DNA of 64,000 bases from Alphaproteobacteria bacterium (lineage in GTDB: Bacteria; Pseudomonadota; Alphaproteobacteria; Rhizobiales; Rhizobiaceae), in assembly GCA_024280375.1 (NCBI GenBank), contig JAJRQF010000050.1, positions 1 to 64,000 of the forward strand, given 5' to 3'. Of the stretch, positions 56,502 through 64,000 are shown in pieces (position 1 is the first letter of the stretch; the number at the start of each line of letters is the position of its first letter). The translations under genes and the position numbers were made by a program. Below the pieces are notes generated by a model that was not told where the DNA came from, searched no databases, and saw only the letters and a program-made list of their open reading frames with translations.

Positions 56502-56918
56502 TTACTTGTTCACCAATGCATCGCGAATTTCGCTAAGTAGTTTTTCTTCATTTGAAGGCTCTGGCGGAGCGGCTGGTTTTTCTTCTTCTTTTTTCTGCAT
56601 GTTGTTCATGGCTTTGACCATCATAAAGATAATAAAGGCAATGATTACAAAGTTTAATAATACGGTGAGAAAACTGCCATAGGCCATAACCGCGCCCTGC
56701 TCCTTGGCGGCCTTCAGGGTTGTGGCTGTAACGTCTGAGGATAGCGCAACGAAATAGTTAGAAAAATCTATTCCACCAGTCACAGCCCCCACAACCGGCA
56801 TGATTATATCACCAACGAGTGATTTTGTAATAAGCGCGAATGCGCCCCCGATAATAACACCGACGGTCAAGTCCATAACATTGCCGCGCATTATAAATTT
56901 TTTGAATTCACCAAGCAT
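56502..56918 (-). CDS. mscL: Large-conductance mechanosensitive channel
   Basis: Inner-membrane osmotic release valve. The frame begins at 56978, but ATG 56918 with GGGGAT before it gives the canonical start [21 protein letters not shown] and a 138-residue protein. Two membrane helices are visible (about 15-45 and 75-100), with the family motif [16 protein letters not shown] in the first, and an acidic/lysine-rich C-terminal bundle. Terminator follows. Confidence 0.96.
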   Translation of the reverse strand: MLGEFKKFIMRGNVMDLTVGVIIGGAFALITKSLVGDIIMPVVGAVTGGIDFSNYFVALSSDVTATTLKAAKEQGAVMAYGSFLTVLLNFVIIAFIIFMMVKAMNNMQKKEEEKPAAPPEPSNEEKLLSEIRDALVNK

Positions 56919-57067
56919 AAGTATCCCCACATTTTGGTTTGTTGTCATTGCCTGTACTATTTTTGTGCAGGCTTGCACGTTATTACAATAGCATTGGTTT
57001 ACCTAACGTTAAGCGTAAATATTGATTTAGTGTCCAAGCTGTGATCATTTGCGGAATAAATGCACTG

Positions 57068-57144
57068 CTAGTGTGGTGGAATTGAAGTTCCTGTCATTTT
57101 GCAGTTTGCTTACAAAGGAACTTCAATTTTAAAAACCACACTAG
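57068..57144. repeat. Long palindromic element with CTAGTG ends, first
   Basis: A 77-base element. The left arm CTAGTGTGGT then ATTGAAGTTCCT (57068-57092) pairs with AGGAACTTCAAT then ACCACACTAG (57116-57144), leaving small bulges (3 and 7 bases) and a 23-base loop. The ends TAGTGTG/CACACTA form terminal inverted repeats. Confidence 0.85.
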
Positions 57145-57158
57145 AATTAAATATGTGG

Positions 57159-57231
57159 CTAGTGTCCTTTCGAATCCAAAGTTCGAAATGGGGCGCCGGA
57201 TAATGAAACGAACGTTGGATTCGGGACACTA
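57159..57231. repeat. Long palindromic element with CTAGTG ends, second
   Basis: A 73-base element. TAGTGTCC then CGAATCCAA (57160-57179) pairs with TTGGATTCG then GGACACTA (57215-57231), with a 3-base bulge and a GC-rich centre that has GGCGCC. It ends 19 bases before the next start codon, so it may be part of the transcript leader of the kinase gene. Confidence 0.85.
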
Positions 57232-57250
57232 ATTTGAAAGCGGAGTAAGC

Positions 57251-60200
57251 ATGTCCCAAGGTTGGTTTGTCGTCCTGACAGCGCTGATTTACCTGTTATT
57301 GCTGTTTGTCGTTGCAAGCTATGGCGACCGCAAGAAACAATCTGGCGCCGGCATTCCCGGTCGCCCGGTTATCTATGCATTGTCTTTGGCAATTTATTGT
57401 ACATCATGGACATTTTTTGGCTCTGTCGGCATGGCCAGCGGCAGCGGATTTAACTTTCTGGCGATTTATCTTGGCCCAATCCTGATGGTCACCGTTGGAC
57501 ACCGGTTGTTTGCCCGCATAATCGGCGTTGCAAAAGCCCAGCGCATTACTTCAATTGCCGATTTTATTGCCTCGAGATATGGAAAAAGCACTGCCGTTGG
57601 TGCGGTTGCAACCCTGATTGCAGTACTTGGAACCGTGCCCTATATTGCCTTACAACTAAAAGCGATTTCCACCTCTGTCACCATCATGGTTGATCACTAT
57701 CAGCCAAATGCGGTGGAAGATGCCAGCCGGTTGGTGGACACACCTTTGCTGGTCGCCATATTGCTGGCGGTCTTTGCTATATTATTCGGCACCCGGCACG
57801 CCGATGCGACCGAGCACCAGGAAGGGCTTGTGCTGGCGGTTGCGGCCGAGTCTGTTATAAAACTTGCCGCTTTTCTAACTGTCGGCCTTTTCGTCACCTA
57901 TACGATGTTTGATGGGTTGGGCGATCTGCTTTCGCAGGCGCGGGCATCTGAACCGATTGTCAAAATATTCAGCGATGGTTTCAGCATCGGCAATTTTGCC
58001 GTTATGACATTGCTCAGCTTTTTTGCCATGATATTGCTGCCGCGGCAATTTCATGTGGGGGTGGTGGAAAATCACTCAGAAAAGGAACTAAAGCGGGCCA
58101 AATGGCTGTTTCCGGTCTATCTGATCTTAATTAATCTGTTCGTTATACCCGTCGCACTTGGGGGCATGTTGACCTTCGGTATTAATGCGAATGCGGATAC
58201 ATTTGTTTTGACATTGCCGATCCTTTCTGGCTCCAGCTTTATTCCAATGTTTGCCTTTGTTGGCGGGCTTTCTGCAGCCACTGCCATGGTCATTGTTGCC
58301 TGTGTGGCGCTGGCGATCATGATTTCCAATGATATTGTATTACCGCTGTTTTTGCGTCACTCACGTTTAGGCGATCATGTGGAATTTGAAAATATGGGAC
58401 GGTTGCTTTTACGCATTCGCCGGACCTTTATTTTTCTGATTCTATTTTTGGCCTATATCTATTTCAAGGCGGTGGGAGACAGTGCCGCCCTTGCCTCAAT
58501 TGGTCTTTTGTCATTTGCAGCCGTTGCCCAATTTGCACCGGCATTCTTTGGTGGCTTGATCTGGCGACAGGCAACCGCTCGCGGTGCCCTTTGGGGCATG
58601 GGTGCCGGATTTGCCACCTGGGCCTATACGCTGTTCTTGCCAACCCTGTTTGATCCATCAAGTTCGTTTTTGATAAATGGCCCCATGCAAATCGAGTTTC
58701 TGCGACCCCAGGCTCTGTTTGGTATGGACATCGCGCCACTTTCACACGGGGTTTTCTGGTCACTTTCAATCAACACGCTGGCCTATGTCATTGCCTCACT
58801 TTCGCGCGCACCAAGAATTAATGAACAAACACAAGCCGCAGTATTTGTACCGATGGGCCGCACGCCTGCTCCCTCAATCAGCCTGTGGAACGAGCCAATT
58901 ACTGTTGGTGATCTTCGGGCAACCGTTGCCCGGTATCTGGGTGTGGAACGGACCAATCGATCGTTTGATACATTTGCCCAAAACGAAAACTCACCAATAA
59001 TAGATGATGCAATTGCCAGCAATAAAGTACTGCAATTTGCCGAGCAATTGCTCGCCAGTGCCATTGGTGCTGCATCATCGCGGCTTGTTTTATCACTATT
59101 ACTTAAGAAGTTTGAGGCCTCGCCAAAAGATACAATTGCTTTGCTGGATGATGCATCTGAGGCTTTGCAATATAATCGCGATCTTCTGCAAACGGCGCTT
59201 GATCAGGTTGAGCAGGGCATCAGTGTTTTCGATCAGGATTTCAGACTGACCTGCTGGAACCGGCAGTTTCGGATTTTGTTGAACCTTCCCTCATCAATCG
59301 GGCAGGTTGGTACGGCGCTGACCCATATTGCGGATACGGTTGTTACCCGTGAGGGCGGACATGAGGATGCAATTAATGATAGCGACCAACTGGTGGAGAA
59401 ATTAATTTCATCGCGAACTGCATGGCAATTGTCGCTACCATCGCAGGAGCGGGTACTGGAAATTTTAACCAACCCGATGCCGGATGGCGGACTTGTGGTC
59501 TCCTGGAGCAATATCAGTGAGAGGGTGAAAGCTGCCGCTGCCCTTCGTCAGGCAAATACCACATTGGAGCGCCGGGTTCGCGAACGGACGGAAGAGCTGA
59601 CACGGTTGAATGTGGATTTGGCACAGGCAACTGAAGCCGCCGATGCGGCGAATATTGGGAAAACCAAATTTTTGGCCGCCGTTGGCCATGACATTGTTCA
59701 GCCGCTTAATGCAGCAAGGCTATATTCGTCTGCGCTGGTTGAGCGATTGGCCGATTCTGAAAGCCGCGAACTTGTGCAAAATATGGATCAATCATTGGAA
59801 TCGGTTGAAGACATTCTTAGCACAGTTTTGGCCATATCCAGGCTGGATACGGGCGCATTCAAGCCAAGCCTGCTCAATTGTAGCCTGGATCGAATCCTGA
59901 TCCAATTACAGATCGAACTATCGCCGGTTGCCGAGGAAAAAGGCCTAAAACTCCGTGTTGAATTAAATGACTACCATATTAGAACTGATAACAGCCTGCT
60001 CTCGAGGTTGTTGCGCAACCTGCTTTCCAACGCCATTAAATACACCAAGACGGGGTCTGTGACCGTTACCAGTCATCTTGAAAATAATGAAGTAATCTTA
60101 GAGGTAAAAGATACGGGCATTGGCATCGCCCATGATCAGCAGGGAAAGATTTTCAACGAGTTTCAGCGCCTTGATGCAGGGCGAAGACAAGCCCCCGGCC

Positions 60201-60757
60201 TCGGACTTGGGCTTTCTATCGTCGAGCGGATTTCGAAAGTGCTCGACCATTCATTAACGCTTATTTCCAGTGAGGGAAATGGCTCGTGCTTTACAGTACG
60301 GATACCCTTGGCCAAACAAAAAAGTACCGGAGACATGACATCTGTCAGCGCTGGTCGCGCGATTGCCGCCGATCTCAGCGGCACAACCGTATTATGTATT
60401 GATAATGATGATAATATTTTAAACGGCATGGACCGCTTATTGACCAGCTGGCAATGTTCGGTGCTCAAAGCCGCAACGCTGGAGCAGGCAGTGAGTTGCA
60501 TGAAATTTGAAACCGTGGACGTGATTGTGGCTGATTACCACCTTGATGACAGCAATGGTATTGATGTGGTCAAACAATTGAGAAGACAGTTTAAAACCGA
60601 TATTCCTGCACTTTTGTTGACCGCTGATCGATCTGACCAGGTGCGCAAACAAGCTGCAAAAGCCGATATGCCGGTGCTTAACAAACCGGTTAAACCGGCT
60701 GCATTGCGCGCGGCTCTTGCACAAAAACGGGTGAAAGTACCAACGGCTGCAGAATAG
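57251..60757 (+). CDS. Hybrid sensor histidine kinase with N-terminal sodium:solute symporter domain (CrbS/CbrA-like)
   Basis: A 1168-residue membrane sensor. Residues 1-520 form a sodium:solute symporter (SSS) domain of about 12-13 helices (YCTSWTFFGSVGMASGSG, and SIADFIASRYGKS). A PAS-like segment near 640-760 (ALDQVEQGISVFDQDFRLTCWN), a coiled coil, a HisKA with H near 813 in VGHDIVQPLNAARLY, an ATPase domain (about 920-1035; LLRNLLSNAIKYT, DTGIGI) and a C-terminal receiver with phospho-Asp near 1094 (ADYHLDD) follow. Layout is that of CrbS or CbrA kinases, controlling acetate or carbon use. RBS GCGGAG. Confidence 0.92.
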   Translation: MSQGWFVVLTALIYLLLLFVVASYGDRKKQSGAGIPGRPVIYALSLAIYCTSWTFFGSVGMASGSGFNFLAIYLGPILMVTVGHRLFARIIGVAKAQRITSIADFIASRYGKSTAVGAVATLIAVLGTVPYIALQLKAISTSVTIMVDHYQPNAVEDASRLVDTPLLVAILLAVFAILFGTRHADATEHQEGLVLAVAAESVIKLAAFLTVGLFVTYTMFDGLGDLLSQARASEPIVKIFSDGFSIGNFAVMTLLSFFAMILLPRQFHVGVVENHSEKELKRAKWLFPVYLILINLFVIPVALGGMLTFGINANADTFVLTLPILSGSSFIPMFAFVGGLSAATAMVIVACVALAIMISNDIVLPLFLRHSRLGDHVEFENMGRLLLRIRRTFIFLILFLAYIYFKAVGDSAALASIGLLSFAAVAQFAPAFFGGLIWRQATARGALWGMGAGFATWAYTLFLPTLFDPSSSFLINGPMQIEFLRPQALFGMDIAPLSHGVFWSLSINTLAYVIASLSRAPRINEQTQAAVFVPMGRTPAPSISLWNEPITVGDLRATVARYLGVERTNRSFDTFAQNENSPIIDDAIASNKVLQFAEQLLASAIGAASSRLVLSLLLKKFEASPKDTIALLDDASEALQYNRDLLQTALDQVEQGISVFDQDFRLTCWNRQFRILLNLPSSIGQVGTALTHIADTVVTREGGHEDAINDSDQLVEKLISSRTAWQLSLPSQERVLEILTNPMPDGGLVVSWSNISERVKAAAALRQANTTLERRVRERTEELTRLNVDLAQATEAADAANIGKTKFLAAVGHDIVQPLNAARLYSSALVERLADSESRELVQNMDQSLESVEDILSTVLAISRLDTGAFKPSLLNCSLDRILIQLQIELSPVAEEKGLKLRVELNDYHIRTDNSLLSRLLRNLLSNAIKYTKTGSVTVTSHLENNEVILEVKDTGIGIAHDQQGKIFNEFQRLDAGRRQAPGLGLGLSIVERISKVLDHSLTLISSEGNGSCFTVRIPLAKQKSTGDMTSVSAGRAIAADLSGTTVLCIDNDDNILNGMDRLLTSWQCSVLKAATLEQAVSCMKFETVDVIVADYHLDDSNGIDVVKQLRRQFKTDIPALLLTADRSDQVRKQAAKADMPVLNKPVKPAALRAALAQKRVKVPTAAE

Positions 60758-60786
60758 TGTTTTTAATATCAGCCGAGGTGATTGAC

Positions 60787-61464
60787 CTATCTCAGAGATA
60801 CGATGTCCAGCGCGTCGGCACCAATTTTTGAAAGCCTGATCACCGCTTGGGTGCGACTGTCAACGCCGAGTTTTTGCAATACGGCCGACACATGCGCCTT
60901 AATCGTTGCCTCCGACACACCCAGCTCATAGGCTATTTGCTTGTTCAGCAATCCTTCGCCAAGCATGGTCAGAACTCTCGCCTGCTGCGGGGTTAGTGAT
61001 GATAGCCGCTCGATCAAATCTGCCACATCAGGATCACTTTCCGTACCCAGATCAAGCTCGGGTGGGGTCCACACATTTCCCGCCATCACCGAGGCAACCG
61101 CTTCTCTGATTGTATCCATTGCAGATGATTTTGGAATAAACCCCGACGCACCAAGCTCCATTGCACGACGAATGCTTGAGGGATCATCAGTCGCAGATAC
61201 AATGACCACCGGAATCCCGGCATATTGGGAGCGTAAACTGACCAGACCGGAAAATCCGCTGGTGCCGGGCATGGATAAGTCGAGCAAAATCAAGTCAGCA
61301 TCGGTGTTTTCAGATATCAGACTAACCGTAATATTGAAATCGCCCGCTTCAATGATGGTTGGCGGGTTTTCATCTTCACCCAGCGGGCGGGCTAGCGCCT
61401 GCTTCAACGCGCCGCGAAATAAGGGATGATCATCTGCTATAATTATTTTTGAGCAATTTTGCAT
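60787..61464 (-). CDS. LuxR/FixJ-family response regulator (CrbR-like)
   Basis: A 225-residue regulator with a receiver domain (IIIADDHPLFRGALKQAL at the start; phospho-acceptor in LILLDLSMPGTSG near residue 62) and a C-terminal LuxR-type helix-turn-helix (LTPQQARVLTMLGEGLLNKQIAYELGVSEATIKAHVSAVLQKL, about 155-210). Convergent with the SSS-kinase gene and divergent from the symporter gene, it is the natural partner of that kinase. In Vibrio CrbR activates acetyl-CoA synthetase; acs is not in this window. Confidence 0.9.
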   Translation of the reverse strand: MQNCSKIIIADDHPLFRGALKQALARPLGEDENPPTIIEAGDFNITVSLISENTDADLILLDLSMPGTSGFSGLVSLRSQYAGIPVVIVSATDDPSSIRRAMELGASGFIPKSSAMDTIREAVASVMAGNVWTPPELDLGTESDPDVADLIERLSSLTPQQARVLTMLGEGLLNKQIAYELGVSEATIKAHVSAVLQKLGVDSRTQAVIRLSKIGADALDIVSLR

Positions 61465-61628
61465 CGAAAAGCATCCCTTTCATTCTGGCATTTGTTGCGT
61501 TGGGGCCCGTCAAACCGCTTCCATTTAATAATGAAAGGCTCTAATAACAGTTGATTGATCGTTTTTGCATGCAAGTCAATTAGCCGAAAGATCAACACCA
61601 AGAAAATATACCCTGTTAAATTGAGTAA

Positions 61629-63257
61629 ATGATCTTGATTGCCAATCCTGATAGTCCAGCAATTCAACGAGAGCTCATTGCTTCCACCACCAGTTTTTTG
61701 GTTTTTGGATCTGTGCTGTTCCTGCTCGAAAGGCTCGGTGTACCAGATATTATATTAGTCTGGTCACTGGCTGCCAGTGTTTTTGCAGTCGCTATATTAT
61801 TTGGGTATTCAGCGCGCACGACCAGCGGAACGGCCTTCTTTTGTAATAACCGAAGTCAGGTCCTTTCTAACCTGGTGATTGGAAATTCAGCGGCAATATT
61901 ATCCACTCCGCTATTTTTGCTTTTGGTTTATTTACAATCCGGAAATTCATTTTCTGTGACCATTATAATCGTAGCAATTCTGACCGGTCACGGATTGAAT
62001 GGGTGGTTCTTTTCCAGAATTTTGAGAAAATCAGGGGCCTATTCAATGCCGGATTTTCTTGGATTCAGATATAATTCAAAGCTGATCCGCTTCCTGGCGA
62101 TGTTGGTGGTTGTCGCTATATGTTCAGCCTTTCTGTTTGCGGTAATCAGGCTTGCAGGATTGTATCTGGCGCCGATACTGCAATTCTCGTTTGAACATGT
62201 CACAGCAGCTATCGTTGTTATTGCTGCCTTTGTTAGCCTGTTGGGTGGCATTGGCTCCGTTTCAAAACTCCAGTCGGCGCTTGTTTTGCTCATCTTGGTG
62301 ACCGTACTTACAACGGCAACCTGGCTGGCAATTGAAATTACAGACAACCCGTTACCGCAATCATTATTGAATTTTACCGGGCCCTTTTCGCTCAGCCAGC
62401 CGCTGGTGGATATTCGGCTTGCCCGGGAACTGGAATATGCATTCGGATTGATAGAGCGGTCTGGCTATTTGCTGCCGCTTCTATTGCTGCTTGGGTTTAT
62501 TGTTTTACCACAATCGGCCAATTACAGCATGGTTGCAAAGTCGACTGTTGTTGCGCGGCGGGCTTCAATGCGCTCGCTAATATTGTCGGGCTTATTATTG
62601 AGCTCCATTCCGGCGCTGTATTATCTGGTTGCCGCCGACCAGGTATTTTTGAACGCGATGCCGGTGGTTTTGCAAATATTTATGCCGGTGGCTCTGCTTA
62701 TGGTGAGCATATCGACCACCTCGCTGTTGCTAAGCATATTGGCCAATGCCCTGTCACATGATGGATATCAGTTTTTGCGAGTTAGCCGGATACCACTCAA
62801 CCGGCAAATATTTATTGCACGGGTTATGATAGTATTGCTGGCCTATATTTGTTGGAATTATTCGATTAATCCGGCATTTGATGCCTTGCCAATGCTCATA
62901 TGGGCCTTGGGCTTAAGCCTTTCCTGCCTGTTGCCGGTTATGCTGATATCGATAATCTGGCCGGGCACATCAGGTTTTGCGATTATTTGTGCAACAATTA
63001 CCGGGCTGTTTTTGATGGCTGTCAGCTTTGTTGGTCTGGAAACCGAATTTGGCCAATCATTCACACAATCCTGGTTTTCATCAGAATTAATTGCTGGAAA
63101 TTATCTTGGCATTCCTGTCAGTCTAGTTGTGATGATAATCGTTATCGCGGAGATATTCATTGTATCAGTGATAAAACGCCCGGATGAAGCCGTATCAGAA
63201 AAACTGAAAAACCTTCGCAATCCGGGCGGTGATATTCCGATCAGCGCAAATTTGTGA
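61629..63257 (+). CDS. Sodium:solute symporter family protein
   Basis: A 542-residue integral membrane protein with about 13 helices. Its fold and motifs (SGAYSMPDFLGFRYNSKLIRFLA; VIAAFVSLLGGIGSVSKLQSA) match the SSS family, in particular the acetate-permease-like subgroup found beside CrbS/CrbR. The first 30 residues and the loops are diverged from standard ActP. 164 bases of divergent promoter region separate it from the regulator gene. The transported substrate is unproven; acetate or another short carboxylate is a reasonable guess. Confidence 0.85.
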   Translation: MILIANPDSPAIQRELIASTTSFLVFGSVLFLLERLGVPDIILVWSLAASVFAVAILFGYSARTTSGTAFFCNNRSQVLSNLVIGNSAAILSTPLFLLLVYLQSGNSFSVTIIIVAILTGHGLNGWFFSRILRKSGAYSMPDFLGFRYNSKLIRFLAMLVVVAICSAFLFAVIRLAGLYLAPILQFSFEHVTAAIVVIAAFVSLLGGIGSVSKLQSALVLLILVTVLTTATWLAIEITDNPLPQSLLNFTGPFSLSQPLVDIRLARELEYAFGLIERSGYLLPLLLLLGFIVLPQSANYSMVAKSTVVARRASMRSLILSGLLLSSIPALYYLVAADQVFLNAMPVVLQIFMPVALLMVSISTTSLLLSILANALSHDGYQFLRVSRIPLNRQIFIARVMIVLLAYICWNYSINPAFDALPMLIWALGLSLSCLLPVMLISIIWPGTSGFAIICATITGLFLMAVSFVGLETEFGQSFTQSWFSSELIAGNYLGIPVSLVVMIIVIAEIFIVSVIKRPDEAVSEKLKNLRNPGGDIPISANL

Positions 63258-63263
63258 AGCTGT

Positions 63264-64000
63264 TTAAAAACCTGCCTCGGCGGCAACATCAACCAACCTA
63301 ACCTGCGGCCTTGGGCCGATTTGCTGAATAACCTCGGTGGCCGCCAAGCCGCCAAGCCGGGCGCAATCCTGCTCGCTCATTCCATGGGTCATGCCAAAAA
63401 GAAAACCGGCCGCATAAAGATCGCCAGCCCCGGTAGTATCCACAAGCTCTTTTACCGGTATTGCTTCAACCACATGGGTTTTTTCATAGGTCACAACCAC
63501 AGAACCAGCCTCACCGCGGGTAACAATACCCAATGCGCAATCTTCGCGAATGGCCTTGATGCCCTCTTCAAATGAGGAGGTCTGGTAAAGAGATTTCAAT
63601 TCGGCCTCATTGGCAAAAACAATATCAACCGTGCGCGAACGCATAAGATTGAGAAATTCCTCGCGGTAACGGTCCACACAAAAACTGTCAGAAAGGGTCA
63701 TGGCGACCTGGCGGCCATTTTTATGGGCAATTTCTGCAGCCAGACGAATGGCGTCTTTTGCCAATGGCGGGTCCCACAAATAGCCTTCAAAATAGGTAAT
63801 ACTGGCATCGGCCACCATGTCAGAATCAATATCATTCGGGCTTAGTTCTACGCAGGCCCCAAGATAGGTGTTCATCGAACGCTCGCCATCAGGTGTCACA
63901 AATATCATACTGCGGGCAGTGGCTGGTTCACCATCCAGCGGATTATTGGCAAAATCCACACCAATTGCCTTGATGTCATGGGCAAAGACTCCACCCAGAT
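63264..64000 (-). CDS. Adenosine kinase, PfkB family, 5'-truncated by window edge
   Basis: Ribokinase-family sugar/nucleoside kinase. The frame is open to base 64000 (its first visible codons read LGGVFAHDIKAIGVDF), so roughly the first 80-90 residues are outside. The internal segments GEPATARSMIFVTPDGERSMNTYLGA and NEAELKSLY and the PfkB signature 2 VDTTGAGDLYAAGFLFG with the catalytic aspartate fit rhizobial adenosine kinase, which salvages adenosine. The stop lies 6 bases from the symporter stop, convergent. Another PfkB substrate cannot be ruled out. Confidence 0.9.
   Translation of the reverse strand, partial: LGGVFAHDIKAIGVDFANNPLDGEPATARSMIFVTPDGERSMNTYLGACVELSPNDIDSDMVADASITYFEGYLWDPPLAKDAIRLAAEIAHKNGRQVAMTLSDSFCVDRYREEFLNLMRSRTVDIVFANEAELKSLYQTSSFEEGIKAIREDCALGIVTRGEAGSVVVTYEKTHVVEAIPVKELVDTTGAGDLYAAGFLFGMTHGMSEQDCARLGGLAATEVIQQIGPRPQVRLVDVAAEAGF

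Larger units (their letters stand above)
56919..57250. other. 332-base divergent promoter region with two palindromic elements
   Basis: Upstream of both mscL (-) and the hybrid kinase gene (+). It holds two separately listed long inverted repeats at 57068-57144 and 57159-57231 and a stray TAGTGTCC at 57028-57035, which matches the end of the second element. The stretch 56930-57067 is AT-rich and shows nothing else recognisable. No coding frame is supported. Confidence 0.55.

Noticed and set aside
57068-57231. Terminators behind mscL or before the kinase
   Set aside because: Loops are long and no T-runs follow; mscL is transcribed the other way and has its own terminator.

Overview
The window is one contiguous chromosomal segment of an alphaproteobacterium, most likely order Hyphomicrobiales (Rhizobiales), with base composition close to 50 % GC, low for that order. 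The placement is inferred from family-level recognition and gene order: glnD-murJ-trpS, tsaB-rimI-fur/mur, lnt-phrR-metK-trmB, hemC-hemD-mic60-hemY divergent from tsaD-gpsA-YciI-EVE, and intergenic palindromic elements of a type common in rhizobia and Brucella. No rRNA, tRNA, prophage, transposase or CRISPR array was seen. Coding density is high and nearly all genes are intact; lepA (left) and the adenosine kinase (right) are cut by the window edges.

Layout. 1-10.7 kb: lepA end, a small DUF4258/DUF2283 pair, then housekeeping genes glnD, murJ, trpS, nfu, tsaB, rimI, a Fur/Mur regulator and plsC, all on the + strand. 10.7-11.15 kb: a gene-free patch of nested inverted and direct repeats. 11.2-14.3 kb: pncB, then trhO and a glutathione transferase. 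14.4-18.3 kb: small secreted or membrane proteins and an RND/MMPL exporter. 18.4-24.2 kb: betA, acuI, lspA, two RNA methyltransferases and a CoxG-like protein. 24.2-28.8 kb: trmB, metK, phrR and lnt on the - strand. 28.9-34.6 kb: fatty acid hydroxylase, 1-Cys peroxiredoxin under a large palindrome, hrpB and a PLP decarboxylase. 35-40.2 kb: a degenerate EAL protein, then ribF-SDR-SDR-nitroreductase and a small secreted protein. 40.2-40.8 kb: a tandem array of about 167-bp units that repeats the last codons of hemY. 40.7-46.1 kb: hemY, alphaproteobacterial Mic60, hemD, hemC. 46.2-49.6 kb: tsaD, gpsA, YciI, EVE and DUF1203. 49.8-54.9 kb: a class III cyclase/TolB/TPR protein and a type I secretion ABC/HlyD pair. 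55.2-56.9 kb: aminotransferase and mscL. 57-64 kb: two adjacent palindromic elements, then a CrbS/CrbR-like two-component system (sodium-solute-symporter-fused hybrid kinase plus LuxR-type regulator), a symporter-family protein and an adenosine kinase.

How the parts relate. Most of the window is core metabolism: translation quality (lepA, trpS, tsaB, tsaD, trhO, trmB), nitrogen signalling (glnD), envelope building (murJ, plsC, lspA, lnt), iron-sulfur and heme supply (nfu, Fur/Mur, hemCDY) and SAM supply (metK). Accessory content is modest: the DUF4258/DUF2283 pair, the RND/secreted cluster, the SDR-SDR-nitroreductase unit behind ribF, the orphan type I exporter and the symporter-linked signalling locus. 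The most unusual non-coding features are the hemY-tail tandem array, several families of interspersed palindromic repeats, the peroxiredoxin operator-like palindrome and two possible structured RNAs. I found no clear-cut new defence or mobile system; the better leads are these repeat structures and the symporter-kinase locus.
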